Shown here: piece after piece, positions 43,046-52,853 of the stretch
Layout of the letters: each line of letters starts with the position of its first letter
How positions within the stretch are numbered: position 1 is the first letter of the stretch
Source: Liopterus haemorrhoidalis
Lineage: Eukaryota; Arthropoda; Insecta; Coleoptera; Dytiscidae
Assembly: GCA_963971575.1 (NCBI GenBank)
Contig: OZ020618.1
Span: 29,006,540-29,070,539, forward strand
Length of the DNA stretch: 64,000 nucleotides
Reading direction: 5' to 3'
Made by a program: the position numbers and the translations under genes
Notes under the pieces: model-generated
What the model was told of the DNA's origin: nothing
What the model saw: only the letters and a program-made list of their open reading frames with translations
The model's database searches: none

Positions 43046-44035
43046 GTATGAAGACAAGCGCAAGACCGAGGAAGACCAAAGAAAATATAGGTGCCGTAAA
43101 AAAACTGCGCATTGTAGAAAGAAAAAGATATTGCAGGGGGGAAATATGGAGAATAGAGTGGACGAGGGAGCAGTTCGTAGAGCATTTCGACAAATTTGGC
43201 CGTTGCAATTGTGAACGAGAGAGCTGATTCATTGTCATGGTCATGGTCAACATAAATATTTCTTCGCCAAAAGGGGCCGTTTTTGCATCAATTCAGCAGT
43301 AATTGACCCAATAAAAAGGCATAATATTGTCCTGTGATTATTTTTTCCTTTTTACAGATAGTCCAAGAAGATTATGCCTTGTGAATCTCAGAAAATCGTG
43401 GTAATGACTTTTTCAACTGAGGGAACTCTTTTTGTCTTTTCGGAGCACGTTCGTCAGAAGAAATCCACTGTTTTGATTGTTTCTGGTGTGTAGCGACGGA
43501 TCCATTAATTAAAATAATTTTAATTTTCTACTACGCTAATAAATTTTAAAACGGTGTGCCTTATTAAATTCATATTTTATATTATCGATAAAAAAATATG
43601 TGTTAAAATACGAAAACATATTATATTCTTGAAGTTTTATAAGAAACATTATTTTCATACAAAATAAAAACTTAACTTGTTGAGAAACTCTGAACTTAAA
43701 CTATAGCACTGAAGTTGAACAAAACTAATATAGTGCGCAAGAATTAAATGAAGTTATAAAGTAAATAAGCGAGTAGAATGGCAAAAGTATTTGAAAGAGA
43801 ACAATTTCGAATGCTAGGAATGTAGAAATGTAAGAAGAGAATGTTAGAAACTAGGATGTAAATGAACAGAGAGACGTAATAAAATAGTAATAAATTGCAT
43901 GAACTGTGAAACTTACCTGAGAATTTTGCTAAATATTTAAGGTATTTTTATTTCGCACATTTAAATTTCCACTTTGTAAATGGTATTTATGTTTAATTAT
44001 ATTTTCAAAAATCTGTATCAACATCTTTCTTCGTT
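43046..44035. other. AT-rich spacer
   Basis: 43050-43240 is slightly purine-rich with frames in both directions (42984-43253 minus) that show no known domain. 43320-43500 may be a decayed transposon coding stretch, but nothing can be aligned by eye. Confidence 0.3.
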
Positions 44036-44500
44036 TTTAGGATTTTGTATGTATAACCAAAAAAACTCGTCACCGTCATTTGTGGCGGGTAAAAGCCTGG
44101 ATCTAGACAGTAATGTTTACGTGACGTGATCAAATTCCACGCGACAGTTACTAATAGAAACGCCACAAAGAGGCTCATAAACTGATAACTGATGACAGAT
44201 AACTACATAAACAAAGCGTGCAGTCAAATCGGGTCTGATCCGTACTGCTAGACGCTATTATTTCAATTATTATTACGTCAACTCTGAGGTCAACTAAGAC
44301 GGATGATCCTTTATCCATTTAAAAAATCCTTTATTAATTTTAAGTTTGCATGGGGAAAAAATGCTAAAAATAGAGTAGATTTTATAAAAAAAAGTCATTA
44401 ATGCCAATTTGCGAATTTATCAATGATCGTTGATGCATTCAATTTTTATTTAAATAGTGTTTGTATTTATGAAATTTTATTTAGTAAATTACAAAATATT
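44036..44500 (+). repeat. Dispersed repeat, + copy (inverted partner at 50.05-50.43 kb)
   Basis: It starts with AGGATTTTGTATGTATAACC, like the end of the CTGT family, then ATGTTTACGTGACGTGATCA, AACAAAGCGTGCAGTCAAAT, GTCAACTAAGACGGATGATC, AATAGAGTAGATTTTATAAA and TTTTTATTTAAATAGTGTTT. The same blocks, in the same order, are found on the other strand at 50050-50430. Non-coding; family unknown. Confidence 0.6.
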
Positions 44501-44960
44501 TTCAAAAATATACATTCTTATTTCATATTAACAATCATAAACAATTAGGAAAAAGTATAAGAAATATATAGAATAAATTGCTGAGACTAGTAGAAATATT
44601 AATGTGATTTTTTTCAAAAATATCTTTAAAAAAATTCCCCATATTTCAGATTTTTAAAAATAACATTCGTCTAAAATTATGGAAAAACACAATTTTATTG
44701 ATTCCAATTGAAACAGTTTAAGTGGTAAAAGCAATGGCCATCCAATGACATCCAAATTAAGCTCAAATCTATTTTTAAAATATTTTTAAAATTTGTAATA
44801 TTTTTAAAACATACGTTCAGATATGTCCGATTTACCAATTAAATTAGTGTAAATTAAGCAGAAATTAAAATACATTATAATCATTTTCTGCACGAAACTA
44901 TTCTTTGGTTTTAAAAAATACCGTGGTTTTAAAAAATAGTTTAAACTCTCCACGGCCTTT
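44501..44960. other. AT-rich spacer
   Basis: No gene or repeat ends recognised. Confidence 0.3.
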
Positions 44961-44968
44961 GTCTAAAT

Positions 44969-45292
44969 CAGGTCTGGGCAAATGGAGGACCGCGCTTAAA
45001 TACTATCCGGCCCGCGAAGCATTTTAAAATTTTTGGTGTCCTGCAAAAATATTACTGTCTGTCCAATATTCTTTCAAATTATCATTTTTCACTATTACCT
45101 TTTCAATTTTTTTCTTTAAATTGTATAATAAATGCATGTTTTGGTTTAAAAATATTGCTTTTAAAATTTATAAAATAACCTTCGTAACAAAAACAATATT
45201 TTAAAATTAGAAAAAAAAATTTTTCTTTTTGGCCCGCGGTTATATTTTCATTCGCCATGTGCCCCAATAGCCAAAAGATTTGCCCACCCCTG
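44969..45292. mobile_element. hAT-like MITE (CAGGTCTGGGCAAAT ends)
   Basis: CAGGTCTGGGCAAAT and (inverted) ATTTGCCCACCCCTG bound 324 bp; target GTCTAAAT (44961-44968) versus GCCTAAAT (45293-45300), 7 of 8. The subterminal CGGCCCGCGAAGCATTTTAAAATTTTTGG and TTTTGGCCCGCGGTTATATTTTC are typical of the CAGGGGTGGGCAAA hAT group. Non-coding. Confidence 0.85.
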
Positions 45293-45300
45293 GCCTAAAT

Positions 45301-46316
45301 CTATTCGTAGTTTTTAAATTTATAGCCAGAGTTGAAAAGTCAACAATTTCGCACATATAGGTGGTTTCTTTGATTTAGGCGGTTCTACATTTTCAAATCT
45401 AGTAACTTTTATCGATTGAAGCTTTTGATCATTTTGTTTAGGAAAAGCCTGCTGCAATATATAAAAATTAACCAGTGACAAGTTGAGACAATTTAAATTC
45501 CATTTATTCCCGCCTAAAGGTTTGGAATAGCTTGTACATCTCTCCATAATCACAAAATATTCAAAACATAGCTGTCAAAATTAACGTTTTCTTCCAGGCT
45601 TGTGATTAGTTCAAATTAGTCGTTTTAAGTAAAATATATACGAAATACATAGACGTGAAATTTTTGCAAGTTTTCCAAGTTAAATAATTAAAAAAACTGA
45701 AAAAAATGAAACCAATTAGAGCTTAATTTGGAAGTCTGAATAAGCCTTAACTGGTAATATTTATTTACCTTTTTGATAAATATCGAATTTTTTGATCATT
45801 CGGAAAAATTCGTATACCTCCTTGTAGATTTTTAGAAATGTATTATGAGGTATTAAATGAAAGTCCTTAAAGCTAAGATTAAAGCAGAGTAAGTAATTTT
45901 TAAAAATTCTTTTATTTTGATTTTATTTTTTACAATATTATTTCCATAGAAACTCTTCTCTAACTTATTACTCAGAGCTTTGTACATTGATTAACAAGCA
46001 TAGTGAGTATTTTTGATAAATGTTTTTAATTTTTTTTCGTGTTTTAAAAAAGTAGTTTTATCTCATATATGTTGTTTTTAGGAACTGTTTGAACATTGCT
46101 AACTTCTTTATTATAAGAAATACGAAGAAGGATTAACAATTGAACATCAAATAAAAGAGGTATTTCAAAACACAACTTTTTTTAAATAATATTTTTGTCT
46201 GTTGCATAGAATTTGTATTTTGAAATTTCATTATTCAATCCACAACTTTTTTATATCAATATATATCCCGCCTTTGATAGCCAGTTGTTTATTTTAATAT
46301 AGACAGTTGGACCATG
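45301..46316. other. AT-rich spacer
   Basis: A 77-codon minus ORF (45320-45553) has no recognisable domain. Nothing else is supported. Confidence 0.3.
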
Positions 46317-46318
46317 TA

Positions 46319-46600
46319 GGGGAGACTGTTGTACCATGGAACACTTTTTACGTTTTCTAAATTATCATATTATAGATATCGGTTTTTAAAATTTAATATT
46401 AATATAAAATAACTTTGCTTTTTCCTCTATTAACTGATACAATTTTTATTTTATTATTTCTTTTCTTTATTATTTTCTAAACTCTTGCAACTATTTGTTC
46501 CATGGAACACTGGAACACAGTCATGTACCTTCAAACATACCCTCTTGTACCTTGAAACATTCTATAATTTTAATTAGTATAAATAATAAATAATTAGTAT
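46319..46600 (+). mobile_element. Pogo-like TIR element, left part only
   Basis: TA followed by GGGGAGACTGTTGTACCATG, the same first ten bases as the element at 31428. The phrase TTGTACCWTGRAACA or GTTCCATGGAACAC recurs at 46331, 46497, 46511 and 46544, replacing the GTGTCAxxTGTAACA phrase of that element. The right end is missing, perhaps cut by the GC-rich repeat at 46625. Confidence 0.55.
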
Positions 46601-46711
46601 TCATTATATACTAATGAAACTCGTGGTTCCTCACGCTCGCCTGCGGCTCGCGCTCGGAATGTTCCACTCGCATCGAATTTTCTCATTCCAACCGAGTCAC
46701 AGACCCTACTT

Positions 46712-47139
46712 TCTCCACGACCACCAGAAAGAAAAAATTAACAAATAATTATTTTAACAAACATTTTATCTTAACAAATAATTTATATTACATAACAAAT
46801 TAATCAATTAATTAAACTAATTTATTTTATTTATTATTTGTTTAATTTTAATTTAATTTGCCGCACATCGGCCACTATTTTAGGTTAAGAAGTTATGTTG
46901 CAGTTATTTAATGTAAACGTTGCATATATCTTAATGTAACCCTACAAAAACAAAAGACAACAAGCATGGAATAGTTATTCCATAACAAGTGATGGAATGA
47001 AATACACGCAAAATGCATAAGAAGATAAGTGCTTTAGAATAACATTCCAACTCTTGTGTTAGAATATTAACTTTCTGTAGTCAAAATTGGTTTTAGAATT
47101 GGTAAATTCTATAGTGGTCGTGGAGAAAAGCTATTCCAA
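46712..47139. mobile_element. MITE-like TIR stretch (CTCCACGACCAC ends)
   Basis: TTTCTCCACGACCACCAGAAAG on the left and CTATAGTGGTCGTGGAGAAAAG on the right form an inverted pair 428 bp apart. A GCTCGCCTGCGGCTCGCGCTCGG block lies just outside at 46634. Non-coding. Confidence 0.5.
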
Positions 47140-48126
47140 GATATATTATGCTCAAGGTATAACAGTCACGTCTAGTATTAAGCAACATTCAAATTTAATG
47201 TTATACCCTTCAATTATAAAAGAGTTGTTTATTGAATAATGTCATTTCAACCACCCTGTACAGTGGCGGCGCTAGGGTGACCCCCCCCCAAATATTGCTC
47301 AGGCCCTCAGCCCCCCCCCCCCAGAAATGCTTGGAGAAAAATGTGTGCGCAACAAGGTTCTGTTTTTAAGGAAGTCATCAACACATCACCACATTTTAGA
47401 AGTCTTTTTTTTTAGTCATCACTTGTATTTTAGAAGTGAGGACCATTTTTTTTAGATCATCACTTGTAGTTTAGAAGGGAGGACATTTTTTTGTTTAGGT
47501 CATCACTTGTAGTTTAGATGTGAGAACCTCGTTTTTGGGCCATGACTTATAGTTTAGAAGGGAGGACCATTTTTAGGATTTTGTAGGTATGACCAAAAAA
47601 CCCTTATACCGTCATTTTGTCGTCTGTCTGTCTGTCTGTCTGTCTGTTCGGTAAAAATTGTGGCCAAACGGCTAAATCTAGAGAGTTGAAATTTGGCAAG
47701 CTTATACAACTCTGACCCACACATAGGAAAAATACTAAAACATCTCAAAAACATATCCCCCTAAAAATATAAACAAATATGTGCTCATCGAAAAAAAAAA
47801 AAAAAAAATTTTTTAAATTCTGTGTAGGATATCAAATGAAAACCCTTAGTACGTGGATTAACGATCAAATTTTTATTTTTGCAAAATAAATTATTTTGAT
47901 GCGATTTTTGCCAAAATTGTGCAAAAAATTTTTTGTCCCACACCCTGTAGCCCAGATGGTTTAAACTAAAAATCTGAAAAAATTCTAAGTAATGTACATT
48001 GGTGTGAACCGGAATAGTACAACAGGAATTTTTGATCAGATTATCTTTTCGGAAAATAACGCATTTTTTGTGTTTTTTTGATGATGAAGTAAAATATTTA
48101 ATTCCTTATGTAAAACTGTAATTCAA

Positions 48127-48200
48127 CAAGCTTCCGTAGCTCAGTCGGTAGCGAACTGGCTTCCCAATTTAAAAACCGTTCGGATAAAGTTCGCTTACTA
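48127..48200 (+). repeat. tRNA-like module inside copy B
   Basis: GCTTCCGTAGCTCAGTCGGTAGCG is an excellent D-arm/A-box; ACTGGCTTCCCAATTTAAAA stands where the anticodon arm should be; CCGTTCGGATAAAGTTCGC is a poor T-arm/B-box. T-runs follow at 48211-48231. The folded stems are defective, so a functional tRNA is unlikely. The A-box differs in type from those of copies A and C. Confidence 0.45.
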
Positions 48201-48409
48201 GACACATTTCTTTTTTTTGTTTTTTTTTTTGCGTTTTTATTTTGTTTAAATTATTTTGTCAAAATTCTAGTTATATTTTGGTAAATGTTGCATTTAGTTT
48301 TTAAAAGCGTAAATTTATTAACCAGTGGGAAGTGTTGAAATTTAATTCTAGGGGCGGGGCTTATGATTTAAGCAACCAATGGAAGCGGTAAGGGCGCAAT
48401 TTTCAAAAT

Positions 48410-48435
48410 CTAACCTAACCTAACCTAACCTAACC
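48410..48435. repeat. (CCTAA)5 telomere-like array
   Basis: CTAAC repeated five times, that is TTAGG on the minus strand, the common arthropod telomere unit. At the same point copies A and C have only a short non-repetitive stretch (TATAATGAACC or its equivalent), so the array was added in this copy. Confidence 0.85.
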
Positions 48436-48813
48436 TTGCTATATAAAAAAAATACTGCACATATTTAGAAACTTAAATAATGGTATTAGGCATGTCGAAA
48501 AATATTTTGACATAAAATTTGTTTTGGCATCCCAAATAATCATCATTCAGTTACTAAATACCTGCAAAACCCTGAAATGTGTGAAAATTCACACTTCACA
48601 TAAATTTTTTCTTAGGTCAACACTTGTATTTTCACCTGTCTATTAACATGATACTTAAATGATGCCCTCCTCAAATATTTCCTCCACCCCCCTCCCAGAG
48701 TTTACTCAAATATTTCCTAGCCCCTCAGATTTTAAGAACTAGCGCTGCCACTGACCTTGTATAGTCATGGGCACTAGCATTTTTTTTTCAAGGTCAACCA
48801 AAATATAAATTTA

Positions 48814-49975
48814 CAAGGGGTACAAATAAGTTTCCGCCGTCTTCTATCAAAAATTAGTAATTTATTGTGAATGAATGGTACATTGTGTTTTATTCAAAGC
48901 ATTTTCCATCACTATCCACTACTTTTTCCCATCTTTCTGGCAGCATTCGGATACCACGTTGGAAGAACTCTTCATCTTTTGAGGCTATCCACGAATTGAC
49001 CCAATTTTTGGTATCTTCATATGATGTAAAGCGCTGCTCAGACAGACCATGTGCCATCGACCGGTACAAATGGTAATCAGAAGGGGCAATGTCTGGTGAA
49101 TACGGCGGGTGGGGTAGGACTTCCCAATTAAGTGTTTCCAAATAGGTTTTGACCGGCGCCGCAACATGCGGACGAGCATTATCATGTAGAAGAATAATTT
49201 TGTCGTGTCTGGAGTAGTAATGGGCGCGTTTTTCTTTAAGTACTCGGCTCAATTTCATCAATTTTGTTCGGTAGAGAGCTCCAGTAATGGTTTCGCTCGG
49301 TTTGGGCAACTCATAATACACGACACCAAGCTGATCCCACCAAATACACAGCAGGAGTTTTTTTCCAAGAATATTCGGTTTGGTTGTCAATGTTGAAGCG
49401 TGGCCAGGTGGTCCCCATGATTTTCTCTTCTTTGGGTTATCGTAGTGGATCAATTTTTCATCACCAGTGACTATACGATGCAAAAAACTTTTTCTTTTAT
49501 ATCTGGCAAGCAGCATTTCACACGTGCAAAATCGGCGTTCAATGTCTCTTGGTTTCAGTTCATATGAAACCCAATTTCCTTGTTTTTGACTCATTCCCAA
49601 CCATTTTAAACGATGTGAAATTGTTTGTTGAGTCACTTCTAATGTAAGTGCAAGTTCTTCTTGCGCTTGGCGTGAATCTTCCTACAATAATACTTCCAAT
49701 TCCGTGTCTTCGTACACTTTCGGCCTTCCACTATGTTTTTTGTCTTCCACGACAAACTCACTATTTTTAAACTTTTGAAACCACTCACGACAACTTCTCT
49801 CACTTAAAGCAGCCTCATCATATGCTTCTGCTGCAGATTTCTTCAAATAAAAGAAATAAATCAAAAGTTCCCGCAAATGACGCTTATTCGGCACAAAACT
49901 TGACATTTTCGCACGAAAAAAATTATGTGATGCTGATACGGAGTCACTAATACTTCAAGGTTATGATGTTACCAG
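48814..49975 (-). mobile_element. Mariner element, 3' terminus present, 5' end truncated
   Basis: A TA (48812-48813) precedes CAAGGGGTACAAATAAGTTTCCGCC, a mariner-type terminal repeat. The transposase gene (48890-49906, minus) fills the element. The 5' leader, read on the minus strand as ACCTTGAAGTATTAGTGACTCC, is kept, but the matching terminal repeat is not found; from about 49980 the dispersed repeat of 44 kb begins. Confidence 0.8.
48890..49906 (-). pseudogene. Mariner transposase, one in-frame stop
   Basis: 338-codon frame from ATG (49904-49906) to stop, with a single TAG at codon 75 (49682-49684); both halves are in the same frame. N-terminal helix-turn-helix region: N-K-R-H-L-R-E-L-L, A-L-S-E-R-S-C-R-E-W-F-Q-K-F-K and E-D-K-K-H-S-G-R-P-K. 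Catalytic DD34D: V-T-G-D-E-K-L-I-H-Y (D1), L-L-H-D-N-A-R-P-H (D2), Y-S-P-D-I-A-P-S-D-Y-H-L (D3). It would cut and paste mariner DNA at TA sites. The close match to the cecropia-type mariner leader and full length indicate a young copy. The terminal stop is preceded by the family's usual end (G-K-C-F-E). Confidence 0.93.
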
Positions 49976-50049
49976 ATGTCCAAACCTACGATATTACGTT
50001 TTACATCTGACAATTTCAACATAACCTTCTGGTGGGGCCATCTTTTGTC

Positions 50050-50430
50050 AAACTGCGTAAACTTATTTCTTACTCCATTTTTGGAAATATTTAGTAATTT
50101 ATTGAATAAACTTTCATAAATACAAACACTATTTAAATAAAAATTGGAAGCATCTGCGATCAAATTGGTATTAATGACTTTTTCTCTAAAATCTACTCTA
50201 TTATTAGTAATGTTTCCTTATGCACACTTAACATACACAAACCAGATGAAAGATCATCCATCATAGTTGACCTCATAGTTGACGTATTAATAATTGAAAT
50301 AATTGTATTTATAGGTTCGGGCTAGACCCGATTTGACTGCACACTTTGTTTATTTAGTTATCTGTTTTGGGCTCCTTTATGGCTTTTCTATCGGTAGCTT
50401 CCTCGTGGAAAATGATCACGTCACATAAAC
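50050..50430 (-). repeat. Dispersed repeat, minus copy of 44.09-44.50 kb
   Basis: Reverse complement of the 44-kb repeat block by block: AAATACAAACACTATTTAAAT, ATTAATGACTTTTTCTCTAA, TGACCTCATAGTTGACGTAT, ACCCGATTTGACTGCACACT, ATGATCACGTCACATAAACA. The mariner relic ends where this copy starts, so one interrupted the other. Confidence 0.6.
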
Positions 50431-51339
50431 ATATCTTAATATCTAAGGCCAAATATTATATTTCAGAAAAAATAAAATAATTTCAATCTATGCGCAGTTT
50501 TCTGTCTGTGATCGGGCCAGTAATTATCGTTTCCAGGGAGATAGGTCGAAATTATTGCCTTCCCGGGCCCGGAATTATTGTATTACCGGGGTCCGGGCAT
50601 TTTCTCTTGGCGCCCTTGCTTAGCCTTTCCGAATCCCGAGATGCGCCAGTGTTGCGAGGCACCTTAATACAAACTTGAAACGAGTAATTGCACAAGAACT
50701 AAAATTTGTTTGACATTTGATAGCAAATATAAAATAGACATAATACAAATAGTTATAATATAAAATAGACAAATAAAAAATAAATAAATTTGAGAACAAA
50801 AAAGTAAAAAGTTCTTGGAATAAAACACTTAAAAGTGGTGACTCCCTCCTGAAGTCACCACTTTTAAGCTCCTCTTGCTCCTTACAGCCAGCGCCAATGT
50901 GTATGATATTAAAGAGCAGCACTTTAAACTTAGATAACCCAACGGAATTTATTTTCAAAAGAATGTTGATTTTGAGACGATTACAACAAAAAAGATTCTT
51001 CCAGATATACAGCCTTCAGTGATCTTCCTTCACTTACTAGCTACCGATGAATCCCTGAAATATTTAAGATATTACATTTCATATTATAAATCATAAATAT
51101 ATTACTATTTATATAAGTAGTGGAACATTGCAGAGCAATGCCCTCGAATTACTTTATTGTTATTGAACAAATTAAAAACATGACGAAATCTATATAACAC
51201 TAAATAGGAAACATTTTGCAAATTAATGTAATAATACTAAACTAATGTAATTAGGTGCTACCGAAGAAAAAATATTTATGAAAACGAATGAATTTTTTAA
51301 GATTTATAGAATAACTCACCTGAGTTGTAGGATGCGTGA
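50431..51339. other. Spacer with C/G-rich fragment
   Basis: 50510-50610 (GATCGGGCCAGTAATTATCG.. CCCGGGCCCGGAATTATTGT.. GGGGTCCGGGC) resembles 1555-1640. A perfect GTGGTGACTCC..GAAGTCACCACTTTTAAG short hairpin lies at 50833-50872. Open frames here show no known domain. Confidence 0.35.
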
Positions 51340-51790
51340 AAAGAGATTTTTTAGCATATTTTTGGCAAAAACTAAAAGTTAAAGTAATAGATAATTATTT
51401 TTTTCAAGAACTTGAAAAAATCGATTTTTTTCGAAAAATTAATCTGATAAAAAAATTCCAGTTGATCTATTTCGGTACCCATCGATGTATATTATTGAAA
51501 ATTTTTTCAGATTTTTAGTTCAACTCCTCTGAGAAATAAAGTGGGAGACAAAAGTTTTGACTAAATTTCTGTAAAAATCCCATAAATAAATTCAAATTGT
51601 TTTTAAAAAACTATAATTTGTTAGTTTATCCACGCACTAAGAGATTTCATTTGAGATATCCCAATCAAAATGTTAGAAAAATATTTATTATCTCGTTGGA
51701 TATATATTTGATTATATTTTTCCCGCGATGTTTTTTTTTTAACTATTAATAGTATTTCTATATGTGGGTTAAAGAATAGCTCAAGTTCGT
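51340..51790 (-). mobile_element. CTGT-microsatellite TIR family, copy F (inverted, partial)
   Basis: Minus-strand order AATATTTTTCTAACATTTTG, TTAGTGCGTGGATAAACTAAC, CTGAAAAAATTTTCAATAAT corresponds to the middle of copies A and D. Both termini and the tRNA-like zone are missing. Confidence 0.5.
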
Positions 51791-51859
51791 GAGCCCTCTC
51801 CCAAGATCAGGTATAAAACGAAGTTTTACAAATAAAACTAACGTACATCCCGTGCTTGT

Positions 51860-52253
51860 ATGGATAAAAAAAAATGGAACTTATAAGCGGAATCGACAAT
51901 TGACAGTTTTTGAAAATAAAATATTTCACCGAATCTTTTGTTCCAAGACCGAGTATCACACAAGAAATTAGAGGTACACGATTACATTGGATAGTACACG
52001 TGATGAGAATGCAAGAAATCATAATGGTAAAGAAGATCTGGAAAGAAAAACTGAGGAACCGTTGACTAACGGGAAGATCTCGCAATAGATGGATGGATCA
52101 GCTAACCGAAGATCTAACAAGTATCGGTATATGGGGTATATGGAAAGACTTGATACTTAACAGCTCAAGATGGGGACGTTACTTGAGTGAGGCCAAAAGT
52201 CAACTCCACTGACAATGCCCAAAGAAATAAAAAAAAAAAGAAGAAGAAGAAGC
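51860..52253 (+). mobile_element. 3' tail of a non-LTR retrotransposon
   Basis: Translates with shifts as W-I-V-H-V-M-R-M-Q-E, T-G-R-S-R-N-R-W-M-D-Q-L-T-E-D-L and W-K-D-L-I-L-N-S-S-R-W, the C-terminal tail common in insect LINE pol proteins (G-R-R-x-x-G-R-P-x-x-R-W). It ends with a GAAGAAGAAGAAG repeat at 52238-52250, like 7089-7100 and 22801-22811. Confidence 0.6.
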
Positions 52254-52853
52254 AAATAGAAGAATTTTATCTCGTTCCTAGCTTATACATTCTTTTTAAA
52301 CGAACATATTATGAAATATGCTATAGTAATAAATAAAGTGCCTTTTCTAAAGGTACCCAGCGTACAGATTCTGTGTTAAATGCAAAATTATAGTTAACTG
52401 GAAGTAATAACTGTACAACCGTACTACAACAATAACCCTTATTTTCCTTAATGACACATTCATATATAACACTTCAGTGATGGTCTTCAACTTCATTTAT
52501 TAATTTCCCATTCAAAAGTCAAATAACCCTAAATTACAACTACCTTTTCGCAATCTGGTACTTAAATTGAATACATTAACCGACCTGCCTTTGGCCCTTT
52601 TACGGTGTTCCTATTAAACTTGTTCCACATTTGCTCTGTGTTAATGCAAATCATATGTATGCAATTTCGCCTTCAGAGAGTAGGGGCAGACTCAATGAAA
52701 GCCTCTGAGGGTTCACAATTAACGACTGTTAATTAAAAGTAAGGGTTAAAACAAAATAAGGGTTGCGGATGAAAAAATCAATTTTGTATCAGTAAATGTT
52801 CTGTAATTAAAGGGAAAGATTTATAACATTAAACAATTGACTTGATACGGTAT
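52254..52853. other. AT-rich spacer
   Basis: No gene or repeat ends recognised. Confidence 0.3.

Larger units (their letters stand above)
47575..48573 (+). mobile_element. CTGT-microsatellite TIR family, copy B
   Basis: It starts AGGATTTTGTAGGTATGACC and ends AAATACCTGCAAAACCCTG. The CTGT array lies at 47622-47647; TTGTGGCCAAACGGCTAAATC, ATATAAACAAATATGTGCTC and CACACCCTGTAGCCCAGATG follow as in copy A. A tRNA-like module sits at about 48127-48200 and a telomere-like array at 48410-48435, the latter unique to this copy. It is nested within the hAT-like element 47261-48753 and so younger than it. Confidence 0.75.
47261..48753. mobile_element. hAT-like element, enlarged by a nested 1-kb repeat
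   Basis: CAGTGGCGGCGCTAGGG and (inverted) CTAGCGCTGCCACTG, with target ACCCTGTA (47253-47260) versus ACCTTGTA (48754-48761). Three GTCATCACTTGTATTTTAGAAGTGAGGACC units (47395-47572) follow the G/C-rich left end. The CTGT-family copy B (47575-48573) interrupts the repeat array, and the hAT remainder resumes at about 48610. The layout equals that of 39960-40286 plus the insertion. Confidence 0.85.

Noticed and set aside
42676..43227. 183-codon open frame with internally repeated residues
   Set aside because: It runs through four copies of the non-coding GTGAGGACC unit; the protein repeats only mirror DNA repeats.
47622..47647. CRISPR-like array (regular CTGT repeats)
   Set aside because: A tetranucleotide microsatellite in a eukaryotic element; no spacers.
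48127..48200. Functional tRNA gene
   Set aside because: A-box is good, but acceptor, anticodon and T stems do not pair; listed only as tRNA-like.
48410..48435. True chromosome end
   Set aside because: Only five units, inside a dispersed element with normal sequence on both sides.
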